This document shows positions 1 through 9,377 of a DNA stretch of 64,000 nucleotides, piece by piece. Made by a program: the position numbers and the translations under genes. The first letter of the stretch is position 1; the number at the start of each line of letters is the position of its first letter. The DNA lies in contig JADNRY010000235.1 in assembly GCA_015501585.1 (NCBI GenBank), forward strand, positions 1-64,000, written 5' to 3'. The notes under the pieces were generated by a model. The model worked only from the letters and a program-made list of their open reading frames with translations, did not search any database and was not told the DNA's origin. Source of the stretch: Rhodocollybia butyracea (Eukaryota > Basidiomycota > Agaricomycetes > Agaricales > Omphalotaceae).

Positions 1-1620
1 CCGCCGTATCCTTATGTCCATGGATCAGATTTACTTTAGCCATCATGATTGTTTGATTGTATGGAAATGTTCGTGTATCAATGATATGATGGTCATTATG
101 AGTAGCGGCTGATTGGTGGGATACATGGGAGTGTTTGATGCCATTGGTCGAGTAAGGTTTCGAGTGCATCACAGCTAATCACAGATTTCATTTTGTGGCG
201 TCATTAATTGGTTTCGAGTTTGGAGTGTCTTTGAGATTTCCACATCTGGTGTTTCGGGTTCATTTCCGAGCTGATTACTGAGCAATAAATATTAAAATGG
301 AAGTTGAATCTCATGCAGACTCGAAACTAATCATCTCTGTGGAGTTTCGGGTCTATTTCCGAGTGTATTAGTGAGCATTCTAACTTAAATGGGCAGTTAA
401 ATCTCATGTTTATTCCGGTTTCCGGGACTTTGTGTTTGTATTTTCGGAAAAATCAGTGAGCATGAGTCAATGACTCGCCGTTTCAACCCATGTTGGCTCG
501 AAACCCATCGATTGAAGTTGTGTCTTGTCCTGGGTTTGTGTGAAAACTCCCTGCTATTTAAGCTGTATCAATTTTTCTTTCTTTCTCCAACTCAAACAAC
601 ATGTCTTCACACATAACAACCCTTCCAGTCTGTCTACTACTGGATTTCCTTCTCCTATTGATGACACCGCAAACTCGCTGGTAATGTTTACACAATTGTA
701 TCTGCATCCTGCCGCTTCTTGTCTCTTTGCCCAATTTTCAACACCTGAAGCTGCAACTGACCTCAATGGTCTCCTGGGGTGGATCAGGGATGAATTAATG
801 AAGCGAGACCGGTATGTTGTATTGCTTCCTGTTAAATAATCTTTCTGACTTGGTTTATTGGTAGAACTATCACTGAGTTGATGCAGAATGGCCGTGAACA
901 TCATGACAGCGCCAGAGCTTGGCAACTGTACTCTCAAAGTCTTGAACAGAACAACAAGAAGCTGGTTACCGAGGTTTCTGATCTTCAGAATGATGGTTAT
1001 GTGATGGCCTGTTAATTGGTCATTAATTGGACATTAGTGTCGTTAGTGTCATTACTGTAATTGGTGTATTTTCCATGCCACATTAGTTGCATCAGACCCG
1101 GGACAATAAACATCATGATTTCAATAGTACATCAGCATGTTGGGCGGTACTATGTCCATGGATCTGATTTATGGGAAGTCCTTCAATCAAAATGATTGTT
1201 TCAAATTTTTCTGATTGCTTGATTGCATACAGCTGTTTGCATATCAGTGATTTGATGGTGGCTTTGATGTCAATTGGTGCCGTCTGATTGATGATTTTTA
1301 TGGGAATAGTGGACTTTTGGACATTTCATTTCCTGAACTTGAAACTTGTCACTGTAGTATCTGCGTCTTGGACACAGATCCATGCATTTCAGTAAGCATT
1401 AATACCAATCTGGTATTTGAATCTCATGTTGTCCAAGTGGCGAGAATTGGAGATGTATTATTATTTTATGACCAAGTTATGACTTGATGCGATATTGATG
1501 AGATGTATTATTAGATGAAAAAGCGGGTATGATATAGCTGTTTCATCTTAGGTTGGTCTGAAACTCATCAAATCGTCCAAGAACTTTCTTCCTTTCCCCT
1601 TCTCATTCAGCACTTTTACA
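1..1620 (+). repeat. Diverged tandem duplication of a promoter-like region
   Basis: The stretch at about 1-600 and the stretch at about 1140-1620 share the same order of words: TATGTCCATGGATC, then GATTGTTTGATTG or GATTGCTTGATTG, then TGATATGATGG or TGATTTGATGG, then TTGAATCTCATG or TTAAATCTCATG. Each copy ends in a pyrimidine-rich tract directly before an ATG (601 and 1620), which is typical of fungal core promoters. The second copy opens only a 22-codon frame (1620-1688) and may be dead. The pattern suggests tandem duplication of a small gene with its promoter; sequence divergence is high. Confidence 0.5.
601..1015 (+). CDS. Small spliced protein, function unknown
   Basis: Three exons fit in one frame: 601-680, 788-811 and 865-1015 (255 bases, 84 residues). 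The introns 681-787 and 812-864 both have GT...AG ends, and the first has a CTGAC branch-like site. The start codon follows a C/T-rich tract. The N-terminus carries a hydrophobic run (VCLLLDFLLLLM), so it could be a signal anchor. The C-terminal half (ELMQNGREHHDSARAWQLYS onward) is charged and probably an alpha-helical coil. It lies antisense to the Gag gene of the LTR element and may be inside that element. A reading without the first intron, starting at 684, is an alternative. I do not recognise a family. Confidence 0.35.
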
Positions 1621-2077
1621 TGTCTTTCAAAGCTTGTTCATTTCCTGATGTTTTTTCTTCAGTTTCTGGGCACACTATCTGCTATAACTAGTGGCATTTC
1701 AGAGATTATTGGAGTAGCGTTGACATTCTTTGTGGTTTTTTTCTGGCGAGAACTCTCAGTAGCACAATACATGGTGCATTGCTTTCTATAGAGTCAGAGT
1801 ATATGGCATAATTCAAGGCATAATTGGGCTTATTTGACCAATAATCTCATTTACAATCATTGGTGAAAGGTGAGGCATAGATATTGGATAAAATCTGCAA
1901 AAACCTGTTAATTGATTTTGCTCTGCAGATCGATGTATTGAGGTGGGTTAAAATCATGGAAATAATTTCTGGTGATGTTTCCACTTGAGTTGCAAGCAGA
2001 GTTATTGGGGTGTAATCATTGTGACTATGAGCATCTGGTTATTGAGATGCTAGGATGTTTATCTGGTCGATGACCTT

Positions 2078-4327
2078 TTATCCATCCCCTTTTGCATTCC
2101 TTCCCAAGAGTGTGCCATCAATATCCCAAATTTCATCTTTAACTTCAATTATAATGTTGTCGGGTATTTTTCTGGAAGTTTCAATAAACGCAGCTTGACC
2201 TGACACATGTTCATGCTGTTGTGGGCAGTGTTGGGCAAAGTGGCCTATCTTTTCACAGTAAGTACAAGCCCCTTTTCCTTGTCTTTGGTCATACTCCTCT
2301 GGAGTGACCCAAGTGGTTAGTACTACTGACATCTTATTAACATTATCATTTCTAGAATTGTCTTGATTCATTCTAGAAGCTCTTGGAGTCAGCGTGGTGG
2401 CCCTCTGTTGTTGAGCTTGTGATGTATGATTGTTTGGTGGGCTATCCTGATCCAAAACCGTATTTTGAGCAGTATGACAGTCATTTTGTACAAAGTTATC
2501 AATTCCTGGACCATATGCTAGTGGGAACAATGGTGAGGCTCCTTTTGAGACTTTTTGTGTCCTGCCTTTGTGTGAGACAAAAGAATAATCATTATTGCTT
2601 TGCAAAAAATCATGTGCTTGCTCAGCCCAGTCCAAACCTAAAGGCTCATGAATGAGAGTCTGTGGAACATGATTATTTTCTGCAGGTAGTGGTGTTGGAT
2701 CTATTGGTTGGGTTTCAAGAAATAAACATTGACTTGTAGCTTGAGCTTGTTCAGATTTTGTAGACATTACAAAATTTTGTTTTCTGCTCATAAGGCTGGC
2801 ATTTCTTTGCCCTCGATCAAGTAGCGCCTGACTACTACCAGTATGTGCTAATTCATCATGTTGAGGTAGAGTTGCAGAGTGAATAACTTGGTTGTCATTC
2901 CTTGTTCCTTGCTCCACTTTTTCAACAGGATCTGGTGCTGATGACATGTGCATCACAGGTTGTAACATAGATAGCCTGTTGACAATCTGAGGGCTTGGTG
3001 AGCGAGCCCTAGATTCCTCTACACTGTGTTGAGGATGAGTTTCTACCACATTTCCTGTGTTTTGTACAGGTGTGTGAGCACTTTGTGCATTTCCTTGTGC
3101 ATTTTCCTGTCCTTTGGCTCTTTGGCTTGTATGAAGAGAAGGTGCTAATTCAACACTCATATTACTCCTTGCCCTCAGTAGAGCTTGAACCTCATCCCTT
3201 TGTATCTCAGTGTATAGGTGTGTTAGAATTTGAGTATTTCTTTCTTCTGACATCCTTTGATACAGGTTTGGGCTTAATGATGCAAGTTCTCTCTGACCTA
3301 GTCTTGTCAACTGTTGGATCCATTGCCATGGCTGAGCATTACTGCTTCTATAGCCTAATGACTCCAAAAATATTTGGCATTGCTGGCTGAGTCTGTCAAA
3401 TTGTATTTGTTCATTTTGAAACTGGTTCAGAACTGGTACAGTATTGTTTGACTTGTATGAGCCTTGTTTTACTGAACTTTGGAAAGATCCACTTGGTGAT
3501 GGATGATTCTGAGCAGATATAGTTGGCTGTAAACCTTGCAATTGAACAGGTGCTTGTTCATGCCCTTGTGAGTGATTTAAACTCCTAACAACACTTCCAG
3601 CATTGTGATCTGACTGAGAATGGTGAGAGAGAGATTTATGATGTGGATTACTATGAGTCATGGAATGCTCTTGCCCTTCCTCAGGGACTAAAGACAATGG
3701 AGATCTTCTAATAGGTTCAATTTGTCTTTGACTTGATAGTACAGAAGACATTTGGCCATTAGTTGTTGTACTCCCAGTTGCCTGTTTGGCTCTAGTAATT
3801 GCTGGTGCAGATGATGAGTGGTAGGTAAGTGAAGGACTTTGTTCTGGTTCTGAGAACTGAACAATGTTCCTGCTTTGCCGTGTAGATTCTCCACTTTGAG
3901 ATTTGTGTGTATCAAATTGTGCAGAATGGCTATGATGTAAAAAAGGTAGAGGTGCACTTGCTACAAAATTAGGCATTTGCTGCTGTTGTCCTCGCGAACC
4001 ATTATCAACTAAATGACTGGTGGAACGGTCATCATGACAAGCAAATATCTGTGCAATTTGTGCAGTAGGTGGCATTCTAACTTCTTGAACCACAGTTTCC
4101 GTTAAATTTGAACCCTTTGATCCAATGTGAATTCTCTGCATTACTACAAATTCACCATTTGAAATAGTAGTGGGTGACCCCCGGTTTGTATTTCCAACAT
4201 TAGTATTGTGTTGTCCCAGTGTATATCCTGGAGCATTAAAACCAATTGGAAAGGTGGGGATATTAGATCCTTGAACAAATTGGTGAGACCCAATCTGGGT
4301 GTATGATCTAGTTGTTTGTGTAGACAT
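2078..4327 (-). CDS. Gag-like polyprotein with one zinc knuckle (749 aa)
   Basis: This uninterrupted frame begins 30 bases inside the LTR. The protein is rich in Gln, Asn, Ser and His, with a predicted low-complexity N-terminal half (roughly residues 1-300). A more ordered region near the middle contains FDRLSQQCQIFLESLGYRSS and WQWIQQLTRLGQRELASL, followed by more disordered sequence. One CX2CX4HX4C zinc knuckle (CTYCEKIGHFAQHC) lies near the C-terminus at residues 688-701. A single late knuckle and position next to the LTR are those of a retrotransposon nucleocapsid protein. No protease or RT motif is present in it. The long open frame suggests selection until recently. Confidence 0.7.
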   Translation of the reverse strand: MSTQTTRSYTQIGSHQFVQGSNIPTFPIGFNAPGYTLGQHNTNVGNTNRGSPTTISNGEFVVMQRIHIGSKGSNLTETVVQEVRMPPTAQIAQIFACHDDRSTSHLVDNGSRGQQQQMPNFVASAPLPFLHHSHSAQFDTHKSQSGESTRQSRNIVQFSEPEQSPSLTYHSSSAPAITRAKQATGSTTTNGQMSSVLSSQRQIEPIRRSPLSLVPEEGQEHSMTHSNPHHKSLSHHSQSDHNAGSVVRSLNHSQGHEQAPVQLQGLQPTISAQNHPSPSGSFQSSVKQGSYKSNNTVPVLNQFQNEQIQFDRLSQQCQIFLESLGYRSSNAQPWQWIQQLTRLGQRELASLSPNLYQRMSEERNTQILTHLYTEIQRDEVQALLRARSNMSVELAPSLHTSQRAKGQENAQGNAQSAHTPVQNTGNVVETHPQHSVEESRARSPSPQIVNRLSMLQPVMHMSSAPDPVEKVEQGTRNDNQVIHSATLPQHDELAHTGSSQALLDRGQRNASLMSRKQNFVMSTKSEQAQATSQCLFLETQPIDPTPLPAENNHVPQTLIHEPLGLDWAEQAHDFLQSNNDYSFVSHKGRTQKVSKGASPLFPLAYGPGIDNFVQNDCHTAQNTVLDQDSPPNNHTSQAQQQRATTLTPRASRMNQDNSRNDNVNKMSVVLTTWVTPEEYDQRQGKGACTYCEKIGHFAQHCPQQHEHVSGQAAFIETSRKIPDNIIIEVKDEIWDIDGTLLGRNAKGDG

Positions 4328-4344
4328 TCATGGGGGCGGGTGGA

Positions 4345-4356
4345 GACGTATTATTA
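4345..4356 (-). other. Primer-binding site matching the predicted 5' end of the element's own RNA
   Basis: On the minus strand the sequence after the LTR reads TA then ATAATACGTCT. This is the exact reverse complement of AGACGTATTAT, the predicted first 11 bases of the transcript (4980 down to 4970); one further base also pairs. It does not match a tRNA 3' end that I recognise. Complementarity starts exactly at the predicted start site, which is the arrangement used by Tf1-like self-priming elements. Confidence 0.65.
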
Positions 4357-4548
4357 TGTTATGACTCGATCAATAGTCTCGTCCAAACCTTCACAGTACG
4401 TAACTCGGCAGTAAAAATGATAAGAGAAATTAATGAGATTATAGAGCAAGCCTTTCCGTTTGTTGAAACCGCTAGGCAAAAAATATATACTCAAACAACT
4501 AGGCTCAAGTAAAGTTAGTAACTAGTTTGTAATACGAAACTCACAGAA

Positions 4549-4905
4549 GTTATTATTTGGAGATAGCTCGACAAATAATAATAAGATTACCCTCGGAGAT
4601 AGCTCAACAAGCAGTAATATGAATCAGAACTAGTACTCGGAGATGGCTCAACAAGTAGTAGTGAGTGTGGTGTCTAGTACTCGGAGATAGCTCAACAAGT
4701 ATAGTGAGTGTGATGTCTAATACTTGGAGATAGCTCAACAAGTAATAGGAAGTTGCAACTCGGAGATAGCTCAACAAGTGGCAATTAAGAAGTATTCACT
4801 AGGAGATAGCTCAACAGGTGAATGTTAGTGGATACAACTTGGAGTTAGCTCAACAAGATGTATAAATGTGTATTGTAACTTGGAGATAGCTCAACAAGAT
4901 ACAAT
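4549..4905 (-). repeat. Nine-copy stem-loop array in the LTR leader
   Basis: The core GGAGATAGCTCAACAAG (plus strand) recurs at about 4559, 4595, 4639, 4683, 4726, 4762, 4802, 4841 and 4882, at spacings of 34-46 bases. On the sense strand each core is the loop TTGAGCTATCTC between flanks that pair with each other, for example ATTCAC with GTGAAT, TTGC with GCAA, ATACA with TGTAT. The flanks differ from copy to copy but keep pairing. Confidence 0.8.
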
Positions 4906-4969
4906 GAGTTGGTCTGGTGATTCACACAAGTGATAACAGCAAACAAGTGGGGGTTTGGATTTAAGAAAA

Positions 4970-5013
4970 ATAATACGTCTACTGTACATTGGTAAATCTG
5001 GCTTCCTTATATA
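4970..5013 (-). promoter_or_regulatory. LTR core promoter: TATA box and predicted start site
   Basis: TATATAAGG on the minus strand starts at 5013. The A at 4980, 33 bases downstream, is the first base of the AGACGTATTAT segment that pairs with the primer site. The other LTR copy keeps the same TATA-to-start spacing (start at about 57655), although the bases between have diverged in part. Confidence 0.6.
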
Positions 5014-5423
5014 CTGTTTAATATGTACTAGTTAGGAAATGCTGCAGAATGACTAGATTTGAGTCATAACTGCGGAAATGCTGCGGATCAATCAGCATGA
5101 CTGTGGAATGGTGTGCAATGACTGTTACTGAGTCATTTAAGCGGAACTGCGGATGACTGATGTTGAGTCATTCAGTAGAGTCATGGATGACTGATATTGA
5201 GTCATTTAGTGGAGCCGGAGCTGACTAATAATGAGTCAATACTGTGTGGAAGGGTCTTTGCAGCTTCCATGGTAATGTGCAGCATTATCCGAAGTTGTGT
5301 TGAGAAGATAAGTAATGAATGTATGTGATAGTGTTAAGTGGTAAAATATTAATGATAGTAGTGGTTGTTAATAAATGAAAAAAGAGTGTGTATATGCCTA
5401 TAGTGTAGAATCGGGTCATAACA

Positions 5424-6099
5424 CTAATGCAAGTTTATCTCCAAAAGCCTTTGTAAGGATGGAGGTTCAATCTTGTCAGTGTTAGAATAAGTGCACTATA
5501 CAGCTCTGCCATGTAACCGGTTACATGGCAGAGCTGTATAGTGCACTTATTCTAACAAAACATCTGATCCTGAGTAGGGTTCACTACTTCAGGTCGCGAC
5601 TCTGAGCAGGGTTCACTGCTTCTGGTCTTCCGTCCCCCAGAAGAGGGTTATTCCCAACTTCTGAGTGGCCGGTCACATGGGGGCATTAAAGTTGCACTTA
5701 AGGGATTCGAACCCCCGCCCTTTAGACATTCCGCTAAATCCGTTTCTCAGGATCAGATGTTTTGTTAGAATAAGTGCACTATACAGCTCTGCCATGTAAC
5801 CGGTTACATGGCAGAGCTGTATCCGGTTACATGGCAGAGCTGTATAGTGCACTTATGCTAACAGTCAGAAGCAAATTGTGTATGCAATAAGCATATCAGC
5901 GCTCAAATATTCAATAGCTATGGTATCATCACCTTTCGGTCTCGACATTGTCAGCAGGTAAAAGATAGTTTGATGAAGCGTACTCACGCTTTACTGTTTG
6001 TTCCATCATATTGCCGTCTCCAGAATTCAACTCCTTGTTTTAATACTCCTTCAATCTTGACAGTCTGTCGCACTACTTTCATGCTTTGAATGCAAACAT
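5424..6099 (-). pseudogene. Decayed second copy of the class I methyltransferase gene (5' part)
   Basis: The minus strand matches exons 1 and 2 of the intact-frame copy at 11886-12215: the word MMEQTVKREY, the segment SSNYLLPADN, the same donor site after GAAAG, and the start of exon 2 (KAFGD with a change to K). The first ATG (6099) is followed by MFAFKA and a stop, so it cannot be translated. The copy ends abruptly at 5424, where the self-priming LTR element is inserted in exon 2, and intron 1 carries a 382-bp palindromic element. No 3' part is visible in the window; it should lie left of position 1. Confidence 0.75.
5481..5862. mobile_element. Nested palindromic element with a pol III B-box-like core
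   Basis: Outer ends are GTTAGAATAAGTGCACTATA and its complement. The first 76 bases (5481-5556) are a perfect palindrome around GTAACCGGTTAC; the right end repeats it with an extra internal copy. Inside, AACATCTGATCCTGAG (from 5559) and its complement (ending 5761) bound a second unit of about 200 bp. Read on the minus strand, that unit contains GGTTCGAATCC, a match to the B box of pol III promoters and to a tRNA T arm. AGT flanks both outer ends, so a 3-bp target duplication is possible. The superfamily is not assignable. Confidence 0.65.
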
Positions 6100-6513
6100 G
6101 ATGGTTGTTTGTGTTGCATCTTTTGATCAGAAGCAGGGTGCTTCTCCCGAGCTCTTGGTACAGGAGCGTAACATCGGTGAATTTGACTTATATACATATA
6201 TTGCAGATGAGTTAAAGCTCTGGAAATCCAGGGACAGGCTGTACCTACTGCATGTAGCTACTGCGGTACCGCTGTGGGTTTGTAGAGAAGGAGGCTTGCT
6301 GAGTCACAAGATCGCGTGGGTGATGTGAGACCTGAGAGCAAGTTATCTTATAATAAATTAGATAGCCCTGACTTCATAGGTATAGCTCAACGGCCAGTGT
6401 GGGAGGAGCATGAGTACCGTGTGATCCGTATCATAATCTATTGAACATTTGAAGACTATCTATCATAGTGAGTACCACTCTGAGAACAAGTAGAACGACT
6501 TACTGAGTCCTAA
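6100..6513. other. Intergenic, upstream of the methyltransferase copy
   Basis: No supported gene. The word GGTGCTTCTCCCGAGCTC near 6139 recurs with small changes near 12330, upstream of the other methyltransferase copy, so this is probably the shared ancestral promoter region. Confidence 0.4.
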
Positions 6514-7009
6514 TTAATTTGGCTTTCTTGCTACTATTGCATAGTAGGTTGTATAAGCCTTATCTGATTTGTTCCATTCTTTTAGGCATCCCTCAAGAAG
6601 CTTGTCAAATTCCTCCTCACTTCCAACAATCCCAAACCCTCCCCCAGTCAGCACTGGAGTCTTCACCCCCATCCACAAGTCATGCCACTGCTTCGAACGG
6701 TTCAGCCCATCATTGTCCACAGACTCACGTATGGGGATATCTCGGCCCTCACAACGGATATCAGTGAATCCTTTTCTCGCCAAGAGGTTCGGAAGATATA
6801 CTTCCAAGTCTGTGATAATTCCTTTTGAGGTGTGGAGCGACGTGATTAAAGATGCAAGCCTTTTGGAGTTTGGCCCCACCCCATAGCCAAGGCCTTTTGC
6901 CTCGACTTCCACTAGCTCAATCCATGCACCCGGTTTAAGCACGTCATGAAGCTGGTCAATGGCTATATTCCAACGAGAGTCATTCAGTGCACCAACCAGG
7001 AGGCGTTGG

Positions 7010-7210
7010 TATTGTGATACTAGGCTATGAAAGTAAAGAATATTATTATTATTAGTGCGCTCCTCGAGAGAGCTTATATACCTAAGTACAATGTATCTAG
7101 AATGTTCTACATACTTCGAGTACTACTTACAAAGATAGAGGATATGATGAGTAAGCAAGTACGGAACATGAGAGTATGATCCGGAAGTATGATGTCATCG
7201 ATCCGCAACA
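7010..7210 (-). repeat. 3' LTR of Copia-1
   Basis: Sense ends TGTTGCGGATC and CACAATA. It is preceded on the sense strand by the polypurine tract at 7211-7219. Confidence 0.95.
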
Positions 7211-7219
7211 CTCCCCCTC
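7211..7219 (-). other. Polypurine tract of Copia-1
   Basis: The minus strand reads GAGGGGGAG immediately before TGTTGCGG of the 3' LTR, the expected plus-strand primer position. Confidence 0.85.
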
Positions 7220-9377
7220 AAGCTCGAGCCATCCCAAGAAGTCCAACTAGATGCTCGTGCTTGTAACGGTCAAGTCCCTTTGTAAGGATATCTGCCGTAT
7301 TGTCTTCAGATGCGCAGTAGGTGACTGATACCTTGTTGGAGGTAATGTTCTCTTGTATAAAATGGTGCCGGATATCTATGTGCTTGGAACGAGCATGAAA
7401 TCCGGAGTTCTGAGCAAATGAGATAGCACTGTGGTTGTCAACAGAGATATCGAGAGGGTGATCAAGGGATAAGCCAAGTTCAGAGAAAATGGTACGAAGC
7501 CATAGGGCTTCACGTGTGGCAACAGACAATGCCATGTATTCAGCTTCCATGCTGGAGAGTGCAACTGTTGGCTGTTTCTTGGATCCCCAAGTAATTGCTC
7601 CCCCTGCAAATGTGGAGACATACCCGGAAACAGATTTCCGGTCATCAACACTGTTTCCCCAGTCTGCATCACTAAAGATGAGAAGTTCACCATCATTAGA
7701 TATAATAAATCTAATTCCAAGTGTCAGAGTTCCTTTGAGGTAACGAAGAACTCGTTTGGCGGCAGTGAGGTGAATGGGTCCAGGATTCATGTTGAATTGT
7801 GAGAGTGTTTGGACTGCAAAGGAAATGTCAGGGCGAGTCATGATTGCAGCAAACATTAGTGAGCCAATGATATTCTGGTAAACGGCTTTGATTTCTGGAT
7901 GTGATTCATCATCCGGGAGTTTTGTGAGTTTAACATGAGTATCCATAGGTGAATGGACAGGGTTGCAATCTGTCATCCCAAATCGTTCTAGGATCCGGGT
8001 GAGGTACTGTGTTTGTGTTATAATGATAGAGGTAGAATTTCGATGAATTTCCATACCCAATAGTTGGCGTAATTCACCTAATTTCTGGATCGAGAATTCA
8101 GAGGAGAGTTCGGATTCTATCTCTGACATAAGTTTGTCACTGGATGTGAAGATAGACATATCATCCACATGAACTGCAATGATAATAATTCCTTCATCAG
8201 ATCTCCGTATGTAGACACACTGGTCTGACAGGAGACGGGTGAAGTTAAGTTTCTTGAAGCTTGAGTCAAGGGTTAAGTTCCAAACCCTGCCGGCTTGCTT
8301 CAAGCCATAAAGTGACCTTTCGAGTTTGCATACTCGAGTTGTTCCATCTGCGTAGCCTTCAGGCTGTAGCATATATATGTCTTTATTGAGTTTACCATTG
8401 AGGTAAGCTCCAATGACATCGACTACATGAGCTTTGAGGTTGTAGCGAGCTGCAAGTGCGATGAGCAGTCTGACAGTCTCCATGCGCACTACTGGCGCGA
8501 AGGTTTCATCATAATCAATGCCTGGGATCTGAGAAAATCCTTTGGCAACTAGGCGGGCCTTGTGGCGAGTGATATTCCCTTTATCATCACGCTTGACTCG
8601 AAATACCCATTTATTGGCAATAGGAGTTCTATCTGCTGGACATGATGTGAGCTTGTAAGTATCAAGCTGATTGAGTTGCACAATTTCAGCATCCATTGCT
8701 TCCTTCCACTTTGGCCAATCAGGGCGTGACTTTGCCTCAGCAATAGTGAGTGGTTCATTAGCCAATGGATCTTGCATTGCAGCAAAGGCAAATGCTGCAG
8801 TGTCTGGCTCTGAGTTAGGGTCAATGGTAGGTACCCTAGTTTTCCATGCATCTGGCTTCTGAGGTGAGCGTGAATCTGGATTGTGCAAGAGCCTGTAATT
8901 GATAGGAGTGGATTTAGCAGATCTGGGAATAGAGGATCTGAGTGGAGGTGCTGGTTTGGGTAAATTGGGGACAGGTGGCTGAGTAGCGTCTGGTGCCGAA
9001 ACTGGTTCAGATGGAGGGTCAGGTGTTTCCAAAGGTTCTTCTGTGTTGTTACCATGTGTTGGCAACTTGGACTGAGGTGTTTTGATTTTTTTCTGCTGTA
9101 TTCTGCTCCCCCTCAAGTGCCGACACAGGGATATCTGATGACTCGGATTTGGGATTTTCGTCAAATCCAAAAATAATGTTTCGTGAAGTCTGAATTTTCC
9201 GGGACTCTGGGTTGTAGTAGCGCCATGCGCGGGATTCGTCGGAAAGTCCAGTGAAGTGAAATGGGCGAGATTTTGATGTAAGTTTCCGATTTTGACCATC
9301 CTGGCGGAGTACCCAACATTTACTCCCAAATTCTCGCAAAGTGCTGACATCTGGTTTCCTCTTCCAGAATGCCTCAT
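7218..9377 (-). CDS. Copia-1 reverse transcriptase-RNase H
   Basis: The useful coding part starts after the frame change near 9086; the upstream part of this frame overlaps the integrase C-terminus in another frame. RT begins around PDWPKWKEAMDAEI, continues with NKWVFRVKRD and KARLVAKGFSQ, and holds the catalytic box as VHVDD (family consensus YVDD). RNase H motifs include FSDADWG and SSMEAEYMAL, and the end is DILTKGLDR. All main catalytic residues are visible, so the enzyme could be active if the frame change is bypassed. It replicates the element RNA in Gag particles. Confidence 0.93.
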   Translation of the reverse strand: MRHSGRGNQMSALCENLGVNVGYSARMVKIGNLHQNLAHFTSLDFPTNPAHGATTTQSPGKFRLHETLFLDLTKIPNPSHQISLCRHLRGSRIQQKKIKTPQSKLPTHGNNTEEPLETPDPPSEPVSAPDATQPPVPNLPKPAPPLRSSIPRSAKSTPINYRLLHNPDSRSPQKPDAWKTRVPTIDPNSEPDTAAFAFAAMQDPLANEPLTIAEAKSRPDWPKWKEAMDAEIVQLNQLDTYKLTSCPADRTPIANKWVFRVKRDDKGNITRHKARLVAKGFSQIPGIDYDETFAPVVRMETVRLLIALAARYNLKAHVVDVIGAYLNGKLNKDIYMLQPEGYADGTTRVCKLERSLYGLKQAGRVWNLTLDSSFKKLNFTRLLSDQCVYIRRSDEGIIIIAVHVDDMSIFTSSDKLMSEIESELSSEFSIQKLGELRQLLGMEIHRNSTSIIITQTQYLTRILERFGMTDCNPVHSPMDTHVKLTKLPDDESHPEIKAVYQNIIGSLMFAAIMTRPDISFAVQTLSQFNMNPGPIHLTAAKRVLRYLKGTLTLGIRFIISNDGELLIFSDADWGNSVDDRKSVSGYVSTFAGGAITWGSKKQPTVALSSMEAEYMALSVATREALWLRTIFSELGLSLDHPLDISVDNHSAISFAQNSGFHARSKHIDIRHHFIQENITSNKVSVTYCASEDNTADILTKGLDRYKHEHLVGLLGMARA

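Larger units (their letters stand above)
1..5423 (-). mobile_element. LTR retrotransposon of a self-priming type, partial (left end outside the window)
   Basis: On the minus strand the order is LTR (5423 to 4357), primer-binding site, then a long Gag frame whose ATG is 30 bases from the LTR. The base after the LTR on the right (5424) resumes a methyltransferase pseudogene in its exon 2, so 5423 is the true outer edge. The 5 bases beside the inner LTR edge do not match the outer flank, which excludes a solo LTR; the second LTR must lie left of position 1. No reverse transcriptase is visible in 1-2077, so the element is large, truncated, Gag-only, or interrupted. Self-priming as in the Schizosaccharomyces Tf1 element is inferred from the primer site. 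Confidence 0.6.
4357..5423 (-). repeat. LTR of the self-priming element
   Basis: Sense strand ends are TGTTATGACCCG and CGAGTCATAACA, an 11-base imperfect inverted terminal repeat beginning TG and ending CA. A second copy in the opposite orientation lies at 57113-62993, interrupted by an insertion. The sense order is U3 (5423-4981), a TATA box at 5013-5005, predicted transcription start at 4980, then R-U5 with a nine-copy stem-loop array. Length is 1067 bp. Confidence 0.85.

Noticed and set aside
2383..3390. Plus-strand open frames of 90 and 106 codons
   Set aside because: They are antisense shadows of the Gag-like gene, with no splice sites or motifs.
4549..4905. CRISPR-like array of regularly spaced repeats
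   Set aside because: The host is a fungus, the spacers pair with each other around the repeat, and the array is part of an LTR found twice.
4357..5423. Solo LTR
   Set aside because: The pentamers on the two sides differ (TATTA and CTAAT), and a primer site and Gag follow on the inner side.
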